Assembly (NCBI GenBank): GCA_014529385.2
Contig: CM043971.1
Span: 56,119,209 to 56,183,208, forward strand
Reading direction: 5' to 3'
From: Adiantum capillus-veneris
Taxonomy: Eukaryota; Streptophyta; Polypodiopsida; Polypodiales; Pteridaceae
Length of the DNA stretch: 64,000 bases
The translations under genes were made by a program, and so were the position numbers. Positions 1 through 12,471 of the stretch are shown piece after piece. How positions within the stretch are numbered: position 1 is the stretch's first letter; every line of letters begins with the position of its first letter. The notes under the pieces are model-generated. The model ran no database searches, was not told the origin of the DNA, and saw nothing but the letters and a program-made list of their open reading frames with translations.

Positions 1-2124
1 GTGGGCTTCCTGAACATCTATGCGCCCAATGTGGCGAGTGCTCGTGTAGAGTTTTGGTCACAGATTGTTGAGTCTTTGCCACAGGTTGACCACTGGTGTG
101 TAGGAGGGGACTTCAACATGTTGGAGGACCCTTCTGACAGGATCGGAGGCAGCCATGCTACTGTGCATGGAGTCGAGTTAGCAGCTTGGGAGAGGTTTTG
201 TATGACCTTGAGGGTCTCGGATACATGGCAGCATTCTGGCTTTGTGAGGCCTCCAGAGAGTCTTGCCTTCTCTAGATCAGACCGCAGTGTGGGAGGAGTG
301 AATCTATCGCGGATAGATCGCTTCTACACTAGTGGCCACTTCAGTGACTTGGGGGGATCAGTGGGCATCCTGGCAGGGACATCCTTCTCGGACCATGCAC
401 CAGTGATCCTCACAGTGGCAGATAGGCAGAGGAGTGGGAGCACGATGCTTCGCATCCCAGAGCGGGTCTTGTTGGACACAGCACTCAGAGAGAGGGTAGA
501 GGCTCTCTGGATAGAGGGCATGGACAGCCAGGCTCTATCGGCAGACAGAGTGGCCTTAGGCCTAGCTCAGCTTAGCCACTTTTTTCTCCAGGAGTCTTTG
601 GCTCGACGGGCCGCAGCAAGAGAGGAGGAGCAGCGTCTCAGACGAGGCATTACTTCACTACAAAGGATGCAGGAGCAGCATCCAGACAGTCCATGGTTGG
701 AGGAGCAGTTACAGCAGGCTCGACAGGAGCTTGCTTGCACAGAGGAGAGGCGCCATGAGTTTGCCTTTCACCGACAGGCATCTCAGTGGACTCAGGTAGG
801 TGACAGAGTGACAGGTGCCTTTTTTGAGACAGTAGGACCTCGGCACTCGCATGCCAAGGTCATTCAGCTGAGGAGACCCGATGTGTCAGTTGCTTGTGAG
901 CCTGAGGATATGCGTGCAGTTGCTACTGACTTTTACCGTGAGCTACTGACGGCTGAGCCCCAGTCAGAGAGACAGGATGCATGCAGGGAGCAGGTTTGGG
1001 CGCAAATGCCTTGTCTTGTGACTGAGGAGATGCGCCAGAGGCTGGAGATACCTCTTCAGCTTGAGGAGCTGCACACGGCTCTTAGGGCCCTTCCTCGTGG
1101 TAGCTGTCCAGGTGAGGATGGGCTGACTCCCAGCTTCTTCTTGGAGTACTGGGACTTGCTTGGCCCAGATCTTTGTAGTGCCTTTCAGTACATTCTGCAC
1201 ACAGGAGTGATGTCGGATAGCATGAGTGAGGGCCTGATTTACCTCATTCCAAAGGAGGGTGGCTCCTTGGATGAGATTCGACGGTGGCGCCCCATCACCA
1301 TCCTCAACTCAGCCTACAAAGTTCTTGCCAAGGCTCTGAGTTTAAGGATTCAGCCACTTTTGGAGAGCCTTATACATGGGACTCAGACAGGTTTTGTCAA
1401 GGAACGCAGTATCCTTGACAACATCTTCACTTTCTGGGAGGCTTCTGCCCTGGCACGTCTCCGTGGGGAGGACCTTGTGATTCTTCTTCTCGATTTTGGG
1501 AAGGCATACGACAGAGTTGACTGGGACTTTCTAGAGGGCACGCTTCGCAGGATGGGCTTTTCAGATGCTTGGATCAGAGGGGTGTCAGCTTTGTACAGAC
1601 AGGCTCACAGTCAGGTGCTTTTGGCAAGAGGTAGAGGTGAGCGCTTCATGCTCACACGATCGGTCAGACAAGGCTGTCCTCTTGCCCCCTTTCTCTTTCT
1701 GTTCTATGCGGAGGTGATGAGCAGATTTTTGGTGTCACAACAGGTTGGTTTGAGGGGCTTAGCACTCCCGATACGGGGCGATGAGCTTCTGGACGCTGAG
1801 TTTGCCGACGACTCAGCCTTGTACTTAGAGGGCCAGGAGGCCAATTTACACAGGTGTGGGTAGGCTCTTGAGACCTTCTGCTGTGCATCGGGCGCATTGA
1901 TCAACTGGAGAAAGACAGTGGCTTTCTCGATTGGCAGTGCTCCTGTGCGAGAGTGGATGCCAGGAGAGGGTTTCAGGTGGATTCCCCCAGGGACTGCAGT
2001 TCGATACTTGGGTTGTCAGGTTGGTTTGGATTTTGTCCCTCGAGCAGCAAATTGCTCCTCTTCTCCTGTCCATCAGGAGAAAGCTGTTACACTGGAGCTC
2101 AGCACGACTTTCGCTGGCTGGTAG
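1..2124 (+). pseudogene. LINE ORF2 part 1: endonuclease and reverse transcriptase
   Basis: The frame is open from base 1. Residues 1-140 hold the endonuclease end, with GGDFNM and the catalytic SDHAP motif near residue 130. RT follows: the PGEDGLTPSFF block, RPITILNSAYK, LLLDFGKAYDRVDW with the first catalytic Asp, RQGCPLAPFLF, and EFADDSALY, an FADD form of the YxDD catalytic box near residue 603. A TAG at 1861-1863 interrupts it; the same frame then continues with typical post-RT sequence (ALETFCCASG, then INWRKT) to 2124. Homology passes to another frame around 2045-2060. The start is outside the window; the GTG at base 1 is not a real start. Confidence 0.9.
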
Positions 2125-4044
2125 AGTAGTAGTTGCCAACCAGGTGTTGTTGGCAACTATGTGGTACATCACTTCTTGCTCGATCTTCTCGAGTTCTTGT
2201 ATCAGCCAGGTAGAGAGGCTAATCAGGAACTTCCTTTGGTCAGGTCGCGACACTCAGGTTGCCCAAGCCAAGGTGGCTTGGTCGGTCATCACACTTCCTT
2301 GTTCTCAGGGAGGGCTTGGGATCATTGATCCAGCACAGCAGAGCAGAGCCCTTCTTGAGAAGTTCGTCGTCAGAGGACTTCTTCCAGGCGAGGAGCCCTA
2401 GAAAGAGTTCTTGATGCAGAGGCTTCGTGCCAGGGTGCCTCAGTCAGGAGGCCCTTGGCAACCTTCGACCAGATGGATGTTTACAGAGTTGCGCCGAGTT
2501 GGTTTGAGCAGGAGACTGGAGGACCGATTCGCTATGAGTTTGCTTCGCTCTTGGGAGCTCTTACGGCGTGGCCTAGAGCAGAGACAACCGACATGCACGG
2601 AGGAGCGCCTATGACAACCCCTCGTCTGGAACCCCATGGTTAGCACTCAAAGAGGCCACTTGGTTGGGAGTAGGCCTCATGTTTCATGGGGTCCCATGGC
2701 AGCAGGTCCAGCGCGCTCTCTAGGTGACTAGCTAGAGTTCACAGGTTTGTCAGAGGAGGTGCAGGGTGTCCAGCTACAGGGCATGAGAGGGGTTCAGAGC
2801 ATGTGTCAGGACATCTCAGAGTCAGTTCCAGCTGAGTGGCTCACGCCTCTCGAGCCAGTAGCACCCCGATGGATGGGAGCCTTCACACGACTGGAGGTTC
2901 TCATCTCAGTCAGGGCTTGTTCAGAGACTGTCCCAGCCCTGTTCTTTGAGCTTCAGGGTGGGGGACGATTACAGCGAGTTATAGTAGAGGCCCCGTAGGT
3001 AGCAGAGTGCTGTTTCCAGAGGATCCGAGTTGTGCGCATCTGTGGGAGGACTTGCGTCATAGACCCTGACCCAGCAGCTCTCGAGACAGGACACTGGAGG
3101 CTATGGGCTTGGGAGTGTTGTCCACTGGCACGAGTACAGTGGGATCTTGGTGAGTGGCTATGGAGGGACCCCTTCTCTTCTGCAGACCGCCCAGGAGTCC
3201 CTTTCTTTCAGTACACTGTTCGGCTTGGACGTCATATACTTGCAACGCAGAGAGAGGCCCGCCCCGCTGCAGCACGTCATTGGCAGGAGGAGGGTCTCAC
3301 AGTTGAGTTCTTGGCAGCTTTTTGGCAGAGGCTGTGGGACTCCAGACAGCCGAGGCGCGTCACTTTGTTCCAGTGGTTGGTTGCACACAGAGCCACAGCA
3401 GTAGGGAGCTGGCTTGTGCATAGTGGTCTCTCGGCCGCATGTACAGCCTGTGACCAATTGGTGGAGAGTCAGCGACACTGTCTTTGGGACTGTCCTTCGG
3501 CCCAACAGGTGTGGCTACGAGTTCTTCGGCCCAGCAGGTGTGGCTACGAGTTCTTCGGCTGATGCCTGCCCTCTCCGCGGCTCGACAGTACACTTGGGGG
3601 GCAGTGGCTTGGTCCACCCTCACGGGCCCGGCACTACAGTTTGAGCTATCTTCCACCAGCAGGATGATAGTGATACAGGGGGGGCGACTTGCACTCCAGC
3701 CTGCTACAGACCTTACTCCACAGGAGTAGTGCAGTGAGAGAGAGGAGTGTTGGGAGCTCATCAGCGGCCTAGCTCTTTGGTTCATCTGGCGGGCCCGTTG
3801 TTTCCGCATCTTTGAGGCTCGCCCTGTGCCACCAGCAGAGACTGTTCGTGACTTTTGGCTAGAGCTGATCCATACTCTCAGAGGACAGCTTGAGGGACTA
3901 CAGGCAACTCCGACCGCATGCGGGAGCGCCACGAGGCTTTCCTTTCGACTCTGGCGCCCTGGGCCTTTCTACACCATGGTCCAGGGGGTGCTCAGATGGC
4001 ACTACTGTCCACCTGTGTGGCTCTTCCCTCCTCCCATTTCTTGA
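2047..4044 (+). pseudogene. LINE ORF2 part 2: connector, zf-RVT zinc domain and C-terminus
   Basis: After the frameshift near 2050 the LINE protein continues in frame 2: SLAGRVVVANQVL, then the LIRNFLWSG block and SQGGLGIIDP, all typical of the region after the RT in plant L1 elements. In-frame stops lie at 2399 (TAG), 2612 (TGA), 2729 (TAG) and 2996 (TAG). The zinc domain at about 3360-3530 has FQWLVAHRA followed by C-x2-C and HCLWDC. A 29-bp tandem duplication at 3496-3553 then moves the frame to 1, where the C-terminal part (ALWFIWRARC, about 3775) runs past a TAG at 3727 to a TGA just after 4041. I infer decay of one ORF, not separate genes. Confidence 0.85.
3496..3553 (+). repeat. 29-bp tandem duplication inside the LINE zinc domain
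   Basis: Two adjacent 29-base units, 3496-3524 and 3525-3553, differ at one base (cccaac versus cccagc). Because 29 is not a multiple of 3, the duplication shifts the downstream LINE frame: the motif QQVWLRVLR is encoded once in frame 2 and again in frame 1. It looks like a replication-slippage event after insertion. Confidence 0.9.
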
Positions 4045-4191
4045 TTTAGCCCCATTGTATATATGCTGTTTTTTCATTGGGAGAGTCTTCCCATCATGCT
4101 TGTTGTAGCCCTCTCTTGCCGAGGTGGATGTAGCCCTATGGGCAGTTTTCATTAACTAATAGAAGGATCTTTTTCTTGGGAAAAAAAATAA

Positions 4192-5520
<1,329 letters not shown>

Positions 5521-7131
5521 CTCATCCACCACATCTGCAGATGTCGCTGCCTCCCATCTCTCTCACCTACTAGACTGAGACTGAACTCAAAGCCACATCA
5601 CTATCCAAGGATGCACATGCACGATCAGAGCATAAACATGCCCAAAGAACTCGAGCAGTTCCACAACCAAACTCCAAGCATATGCCCTTAGGCGGACAGA
5701 GGAGCTCCACCAAGGAAGAAATAAATGAAGAACAACGCTGCATAGACCCACATCAAGGTAGACCAAAATCCATTATCGCATATGCTGTCTCTGGCATGTA
5801 GTGCCGCATGATGCTATCTGTAGGAGTCATACCTACATCATGAAAAAAGGGCGTACTCTCAACAATGTAACATAGTTGAAGGATACATGCATCCCTCTCC
5901 ACTATCAAGCTGAGCCCATGATCGTGCTAGTAGCAGAGGAATGGCCACAATATGTCGCATCCCAAGTAAATGACATCTATCTTTACTTAAAAAAACCGAA
6001 TAAAAAATACTTTATGAAAATGAAATTTTAAATATAAAAAAGTACTTACATCAAACAGTAGACGTGCTAGACATCTCCTGGTCAATGGATACCATGGTTC
6101 TTCTCCTTTCTTGCCTCTTCTACGAAGTTTCTCAATGAGTTTTTGATCTGCTTCGGGCAATGCATGAAGATAACCCTCATGATCGGCTGCACATATGTTG
6201 CCGCAACTCACATGCTCATCTCTCAAGTGAGAGGACACCAAAGCATGTGTGTTCATACTAGAGAAAGCCACACAAAATTTGAGTTTGTGTACAAGAGAAT
6301 TATAAGCAGATAAAATTTTCCAAAATTAAGCTATGAACTCACAAATTCATTCTTTGCAAACTCATCAGCAAAGCTATCTCTGACACCTTTGTAGCATCAG
6401 TAACAGTGCACAAAACACCTCAATGCTTATCTTTGTTGGTGGAGTACATTTCTTTGATGGCAGCCTGCCATGCCACAATTCTGTGATTTCCTTCCCACAC
6501 AAAAGACATCTTGTGACAAAGAGATTCAAATTCTGGTCGAGCAGCAAGCTCTTCTTCATACTCCATATTAATTTGTCTCCATATAGGATGACACTCCTCC
6601 ATAATAGCATCTTAAGTAGAAAAGAAAACTAGCATAATTAGAAACAAAAATTGTTACAATTTTCTTTTTAAAGTAAAAAACAAGAGTAGCCAACAAAAAA
6701 TACCTGTCACATAAGCTTTCTCTTTTTGGCATGTGGTCAAGGATATAATAAATGCTCCCTTCTGCTTGATGTATCCTTCTCTAGAAAATGCTGACTTTAA
6801 ACCACTGACATCCGATCTCAAGCCTCGAACTTTGGCATGCAGAATGAGACGACATAATGGCACGGGCTCTAAACGTAGTGAGTTGTCGTCATCATCAATA
6901 ACACGTGGTTGGATCTTTGGTCTCATTTCAGAAGGTACTATCTGTAGTGAGGCTTCAACTGTTGCTTCCTCTTGATCTATCTCATGCAAAGATCCCAGAC
7001 CTAGATCCTGGCTATCACTGTCATCATGAAGCTACGTCTCTGCAACTGAACTAACCGTGTCGTTGCACATTGGTAATGGTGTAGATGCACCTCGACCACA
7101 TCTTCTAGAACCGACTCTAGAAGAAGAAGTA
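5521..7131 (-). pseudogene. Decayed spliced gene: ParB-like domain plus methyltransferase-like motif
   Basis: Four exons can be followed on the minus strand: 7131-6704, 6610-6343, 6257-6050 and about 5985-5521. Introns 6703-6611 (93 bp) and 6342-6258 (85 bp) have GT and AG ends and keep the frame exactly; the third begins GTAAGT at 6049. The first two exons carry a stretch like ParB/Srx folds (RGLRSDVSGLKSAF, then EGNHRIVAWQAAI). The last exon carries LEFGCGTARVLWACL followed by DRACASLDSD, resembling a SAM-binding motif I and its acidic follow-up. A ParB domain followed by a beta-class DNA methylase is known in bacteria and phages. The gene is broken by TAG at 7034-7032, TGA at 6422-6420 and at least one frameshift and stops in the last exon. 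Exons and introns are seen; the domain identities are inference at modest confidence. Confidence 0.5.
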
Positions 7132-7219
7132 CTGCATACACAAAAAGTTTTGATTTTGTAAAGATTTTTGACCAATTATTCTACTAATTTAACAATTGGC
7201 AAGTCACACAGTCAATAGT

Positions 7220-7330
7220 TTTCTACTCCAAACTATACAACATCGACGCGGTATGGTTTGGGGCAGAAAACCCACCTTCAATGGTTTTCTGCTCGAAACC
7301 ATACCGTGTCAATGCATATGGTTTGGGGCA
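7220..7330. repeat. Two degenerate copies of the GTCGAC-centred palindromic repeat
   Basis: Copy 1 (about 7226-7270) reads aaactatacaacatcgacgc then ggtatggtttgg. Copy 2 (about 7286-7328) reads ctcgaaaccataccgtgtc then a matching inverted arm. Both resemble the perfect palindrome at 7533-7558 and lie about 60 bases apart, separated by cagaaaacccacc-like sequence. Confidence 0.75.
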
Positions 7331-7532
7331 TTAAGGCTGCTAATCAGTTGTCATGCCTAATTTATCATTCAACTCGTTTCCAGCAATGTGAGACACCTAA
7401 TTACTGTCTTAAATACTCCCATTGACATGCAAAGAGAGGAAACAACTGATCATCTTGGCGCAATTTGTGAAGTACTCTTATGCTACCATCTTGACAACAT
7501 CCGGGGGAAGAATGACGGATTTACTACCTGAA

Positions 7533-7558
7533 ACTATACCGCGTCGACGCGGTATAGT
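7533..7558. repeat. Perfect 26-bp palindrome, best-conserved repeat copy
   Basis: The sequence equals its own reverse complement over 26 bases, with outer arms actatacc and ggtatagt around the centre gcgtcgacgc. It is the clearest member of a dispersed family with five other copies in this window. Confidence 0.95.
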
Positions 7559-7816
7559 GTAGGACAGAAAAACTTGGCACAAACTCATACAATAGAAAGG
7601 GATAAACTCATACAATAGGTGTTTTGGGGACAAACATCTGACAGTAACAATAGAAAGGGAATACAACTAGCCAGGTGCTCTTAGATACGGAAGACCAAGT
7701 TCTTCCCCATTGCCCTCATAAATTCAAATAAAAATGCTTTAATAACAAAGAAAAATAGTTTAATGAAAGTACTTTTATGCTGCCATCTTGACAACATCCA
7801 GGGAAAAAATGACTAG

Positions 7817-7867
7817 TTTTCTATCCGAAACTATACCGTGTTGATGCAGTATAGTTTCGAACAAAAA
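7817..7867. repeat. Palindromic repeat copy with duplicated left flank
   Basis: Arms ccgaaactatacc and agtatagtttcg surround gtgttgatgc. The left flank (from about 7765, with catcttgacaacatcc) is a near copy of the flank of the 7533 palindrome, so a segment of about 100 bp including the palindrome was duplicated about 290 bp apart. Confidence 0.85.
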
Positions 7868-8235
7868 ACCTAGGCATCTATCCATCAAGGCCAAGTTCGA
7901 CATGAAGGCTAAATTGGGGCAAGAGATGCGCAGATGCGCACATTGCGAGTAGCAAGTTACTTACACTCTTGAGTGCTTTCCGTTGCTATTATACGGGATC
8001 TGGCAAGCATGGTTCAGTTGAAAACATGGGCTAGCAAGGTTAAAAGACTTGATTTCCAGGCCCTTGATTTGGCTCTTTAACATTTGTTGGCACCTTTTTT
8101 TGGTTATGCAATTGAGCATATAAGCATCCAGGGGGTAAAAACAGATTGAGGAAATTTGTTTTGGAATGTTTATATCATGTTGTACACAATCTGCTGATGT
8201 TTAAGCTGACCTGCATACTTCAGAAAGAATAGCTT

Positions 8236-8655
8236 TCAATTCAATATTTTGTAGGAAGAGCACGAAGATGATTGTTGCATCCACCAAATACCACCATCGT
8301 GACTAGCACTCCGCTTTTGTGTTGGAAGCGCATCCGGGACCGAGGCCATCTCCGGCATAGGATTACGGATGGAAACTTTGTGAACCCAGGACCAACAAAG
8401 GCAAACAACACAGAAAGGCACAAAAATGGCCGTGCTGAGAATGATTGCAGCAAAGCCTTTCATATCAGTTGCCTGACCCTTTTCAATTGTGAAAGCCATG
8501 TAGTGTGCCCACAGGAAGCTATTGAGTGATGTCTTGGCATGGATTTGTATGACATTAAGAAAGGAGGATTGGCTAGAGTTGGAAAGCTGCGAGGAAGACA
8601 CGTTTAAAGTGCAAGCTGAACTCATTTTATTCATTTGGGCTGAAAGGTTGCGCAC
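8236..8655 (-). CDS. Uncertain ORF with one membrane-like segment
   Basis: A 139-codon open frame on the minus strand. Residues about 68-90 (GFAAIILSTAIFVPFCVVCL) form one strongly hydrophobic stretch, and the C-terminus is Ser-rich. I do not recognise a family. It could be the last exon of a membrane protein or chance. No supporting neighbour or clear splice acceptor was established. Treat as hypothetical. Confidence 0.2.
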   Translation of the reverse strand: MRNLSAQMNKMSSACTLNVSSSQLSNSSQSSFLNVIQIHAKTSLNSFLWAHYMAFTIEKGQATDMKGFAAIILSTAIFVPFCVVCLCWSWVHKVSIRNPMPEMASVPDALPTQKRSASHDGGIWWMQQSSSCSSYKILN

Positions 8656-8979
8656 ATGTGGCCTAGCGGCTGCGTGGTTGACCTTTTCCAGCTTTTACGG
8701 TCTACGCCGCCAGAGCCCGATTGCGCACATGATAACAAAAAAAGCAAGAAATTTTTAAGTGGCAGCACATATGGAGGCGCCAATAACCCACGCTCCACTG
8801 TCGGAGACGCTGTACTGCAGCCTCTTTGCCTGTGCAAACCCACACCACCGTTATTCTCTCACTGCACACATCCTGCGACTGTCACAGACAAACAAGACAC
8901 ATCTCAACGACATGCTGTAAACAATACACACCTCTACACGCTAAACTAGCTAGTCGTTTGGTGAAATTACACAGAGCTC
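8656..8979. other. Stretch before the Harbinger transposase
   Basis: No gene recognised. It may contain the left end of the Harbinger element: a segment near 8650-8690 (tgaaaggttgc, gcggctgcgt) has loose similarity to the reverse complement of 14600-14700, which is too weak to call terminal inverted repeats. Confidence 0.4.
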
Positions 8980-10408
8980 TTGTACAAGCTCCGCACTGCA
9001 ATAGCAAATTCAACGTCGAGTACAGATAATTGCATGCAGTGGAAGGTCTGCATTTTATTCACGATCATAGACAGATTCATTTCATTCACGAGTACAATGA
9101 ATCCCTTGATTGTATTCTACTGGATTACTGCGGAGATGGCAAGCGTAGGTTCGCATGTTGCTCCAACTGCCGCAGTACAAATGTTGTTTATTGCGCTCGT
9201 CATCTTCCTGTTCATGTCGTCGCCACCTATTTTCCACGAACACCTCGAGGCATTAGCTAGCATTCGCGAATCGTGGGTCTTCCTGCGTCAGCATGCTTTT
9301 TGGTCCCAAGTTCAAAGGCATGTCTGGCTTCGTGAGGAGGATTACACAGACGACCTCTTCATGAAAATGTACCGCATGCCTGAGCCGGTCTTTCAAATTC
9401 TTTTACAAGCTATTGTGCCTTTTCTTCCGTCTACCGATAGAGATAACTTTGTACGTCCGCCAATTGACCCCGAACAAGCTCTAAGCTTTACCTTACTCAG
9501 GCTTGCCCACAATGATTCCACCACTCATATTAGTGACACATTTGGTGTCGGTGAATCCACTGTACGCAAGTATTGCAACATTGTGGTGGAAATCCTTGCC
9601 ACACGATTACGTCCACAATATATAGTTGTTCCGTTTCGGTGAACGGCTTCATCATATTATAGCTGATTTCTCGGCCATCACTATGTTGCCAAATGTATGT
9701 GGTGCGATAGATGGCACTCACATAAGGTTAGCTAGGCGACCAAGGCGGCGTAACACTCCAGCACAATATTGGTGTAGACACCATTTCCACTCCATTTTGT
9801 TGCTAGGAGTGTGTAACGCGCGTAAGAAGTTCTGGGATGTGTGTGTAAGCGCGCCTGGCGGCACTAACGATGTTGCACACTGGAAGATCTCTGCTTTGTA
9901 CAAGTGCATGCGGTCCCGCCAAGTTCTCCCCACTCCAGTAATTACGCTGGAGCGATTACGCATTCAACCATACCTCCTCGCAGACAAACGCCATGGTTCT
10001 TCATCTATGATGGTCATGCCTTTTGCAGAGGGCAACGCTCCTAGTCAGGGACCCTGGGATGAATTTAATCGACACATTTCCAGAGGATGAGTTACAATAG
10101 AAAATGTCTTTGGCATCATGAAAAATAGGTGGCGAATTTTGCAAAATATGCCTGTGGACCTTAGACGTGTGGACCTTAGGCGAGCTCCATCATATGTCAT
10201 TGCCTGTTGTGTGTTGCATAATTTTCTGGCAGAGCATGGTGTGCATGCAATGGATAGAGAAGACCAATTTGATCCCCATCCCAATATTATGCCCGCCCCA
10301 AGAAGTGCTAGGAGAGAACGTATTCTAGGCCAAAGAATGCGCAACATTCTATACAGGGATTGGGTTGCTCGTTATCAATTAGCAAATCCCAATGCTAGAA
10401 GAGATTGA
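8980..10408 (+). pseudogene. PIF/Harbinger (HARBI1-like) DDE transposase, one frameshift and one stop
   Basis: The N-terminal part (frame 1, to about 9640) holds a helix-turn-helix-like stretch (ISDTFGVGESTVRKYCN). The DDE nuclease follows in frame 2: VCGAIDGTHIRL with the first Asp at 9710-9712, APGGTNDVAHW with the second Asp at 9869-9871, and IENVFGIMKNRWRIL with the catalytic Glu at 10100-10102. The C-terminal helix YVIACCVLHNFL is typical of HARBI1. All three acidic residues are kept, but a frameshift near 9626-9642 and a TGA at 10088-10090 break the gene. The true start may be the Met at 9097 or 9136, because the first residues of the open frame look non-coding. Harbinger elements also encode a Myb/SANT protein, and one lies at 12472-13789 in convergent orientation, so I infer one element of roughly 5 kb. 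Confidence 0.88.
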
Positions 10409-11852
10409 CAACAATGCCTTTTGTTTGGATGTTTTAGGAATCATTCTTGCACTAAAGCACGTTGTCTAGTTCTTTCTACGTCTCTGTGTTTAGCTCTCAC
10501 TCATTCTATCTTTGTAACTCGTAAGTGTTATCGGATGCACTACATCTCTAACCACCTATCTCTAAAGCTAACTGTCTCCGTGTAACTAGGCAACTATATC
10601 GCACTGACTTTGTGACTCTGGATTGCTAACTCGCTATGTCGCTCACTGACTCTCTCATCTCCCTAACTCAATATTGCACTAACTATATTTATATAATTTA
10701 CTATCTGTATATTGCAAAATCTCACTAACTCTTTATCTATATCTCACTCACACTAACTTTGTAACTCTTGCTATCTAAACTACGCAGCAGCTTGCTAACT
10801 CACCAACGCACTAACTCATGAAAGGTCTCACTCATTAACTCTATATATATATGTCGCTAACACTAACATTGTAACTCTGGCTACTTAGCCTACACTGCAA
10901 CTTGCTAACTCACTAACGCATTAACTCTGTATCTCACTCGTTAACTACATACCTCTATCTCTCTAACACTAACATTATAACTTGCGCCATCTAACCGGCA
11001 CTACAACTTGCTAACAGTGTCTCTCACTTATGCACTAACATACTAACTCACTATCGCACTAACTCTATATTGATTGTCTAATGTGTTTGTAAGTCACTGT
11101 CGTTACGTCGCTCTAATTCCATATCTCCCCCATCAACTCTATATCTATATCTCACAAACACCAAAATTGTAACTCTTGCTATTTAACTGACACTGCACCT
11201 TGCTTACTCACTAACGCACTAACTCTCTATCTCACTCATTAACTATATATTACCTCTATTTCCTAACATTGACAGTGTAACTCGTTCTATGTAACTGACA
11301 CTGCAACTAGCTAACAGTGTCTCACTTATGCACTAACGTACTAACTGTCTATTGCACTAACTCTATATTGATTGTCAAATTTATCTGTAAGTCACTGCCT
11401 TTATGTCGCTCTAACTCCATATCGTCTCCCTAACTAAATATTGCCCTAACTATATTTCTATAATTTACTATTTGTATGTCGCAAAATCTCACTAACTCTA
11501 TATCTATATCTCACTCACACTAACTTTTTCACTCTTGCTATCTAAACTATGCAACAACTTGCTAACTCACTAACGCACTAACTCACGATCTATCTCAATA
11601 GTCATTAACTCTATATCTATATCTCACTAACGCTAACATTGTAACTCTGGCTATTTAACATACACTGCAACTTGCTAACAGTGTCTCACTTATGCACTAA
11701 CGTACTAACTCATTATTGCACTTACACTATATTGATTGTCACTATTGCACTAACTCTATATTGTCTTATGCAGTAACGTACTAACTGACTAATGTACTAA
11801 CTCACTAACGTACTAACTCACTATTGCACTTATCATGTATCTCTCAATCATT

Positions 11853-11854
<2 letters not shown>

Positions 11855-11946
<92 letters not shown>
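11855..11946. repeat. (CT)n-(TA)n microsatellite
   Basis: CT units to about 11916 followed by TA units to 11946, inside the CTAACT satellite. Confidence 0.98.
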
Positions 11947-11949
<3 letters not shown>

Positions 11950-12159
11950 ATAATACACTAACTGTATATCGCAATATCTCTCCCCCATCAACTCTCTATC
12001 TATATGTCACAAACACCAACATTGTAACTATGGCTATTTAAGTGACACTTCATCTTGCTTACTCACTACCACACTAATTGTCTACCTCAGTCATTAACTA
12101 TATACCTCTATCTCCCTAACAATGTCATTCACATATGCACTACATTGACTCTCTAACTC

Positions 12160-12266
<107 letters not shown>

Positions 12267-12471
12267 ACAACACAACACACTATCTTTCTGAGTATTGATT
12301 GCTAACTATCTTTGATGTCAAAAGATAGTTTATGTTAAACTCTTTTTCTCACAATCTTTTCAAGGCACTAACCTCTTATCGCAGTAACAGTTTTATAAAA
12401 AAGACATTGGCCTTGCTTTATTTTATTGCCTGATTACATCAAGAGACAACCTTAAGAGATGCTGTCTAATA

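Larger units (their letters stand above)
1..4191 (+). mobile_element. L1-type plant LINE, 5' truncated by window edge, decayed
   Basis: A non-LTR retrotransposon enters from the left edge. In order it shows the C-terminal half of an endonuclease/exonuclease/phosphatase domain, a reverse transcriptase (RT), a long connector, a zinc-binding RT domain (zf-RVT) and a C-terminal helix rich in W and R, which is the usual plant L1 layout. After the last codons near 4044 comes about 140 bases of 3' UTR, ending in an A-run near 4182-4190 that I take as the 3' end. The reading frame is broken by stops and by at least two frameshifts, so it is not autonomous. No target-site duplication can be tested because the 5' end lies outside the window. 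Confidence 0.9.
7332..8235. other. Non-coding stretch carrying the palindrome duplicates
   Basis: Apart from the palindrome copies and their duplicated flanks, nothing coding is seen. Confidence 0.6.

Noticed and set aside
1-4044. Alternative genetic code (frequent in-frame TAG in the LINE)
   Set aside because: TGA also occurs in frame, frameshifts are present, EF-2 uses ordinary codons with a normal stop, and C-to-T decay explains the stops.
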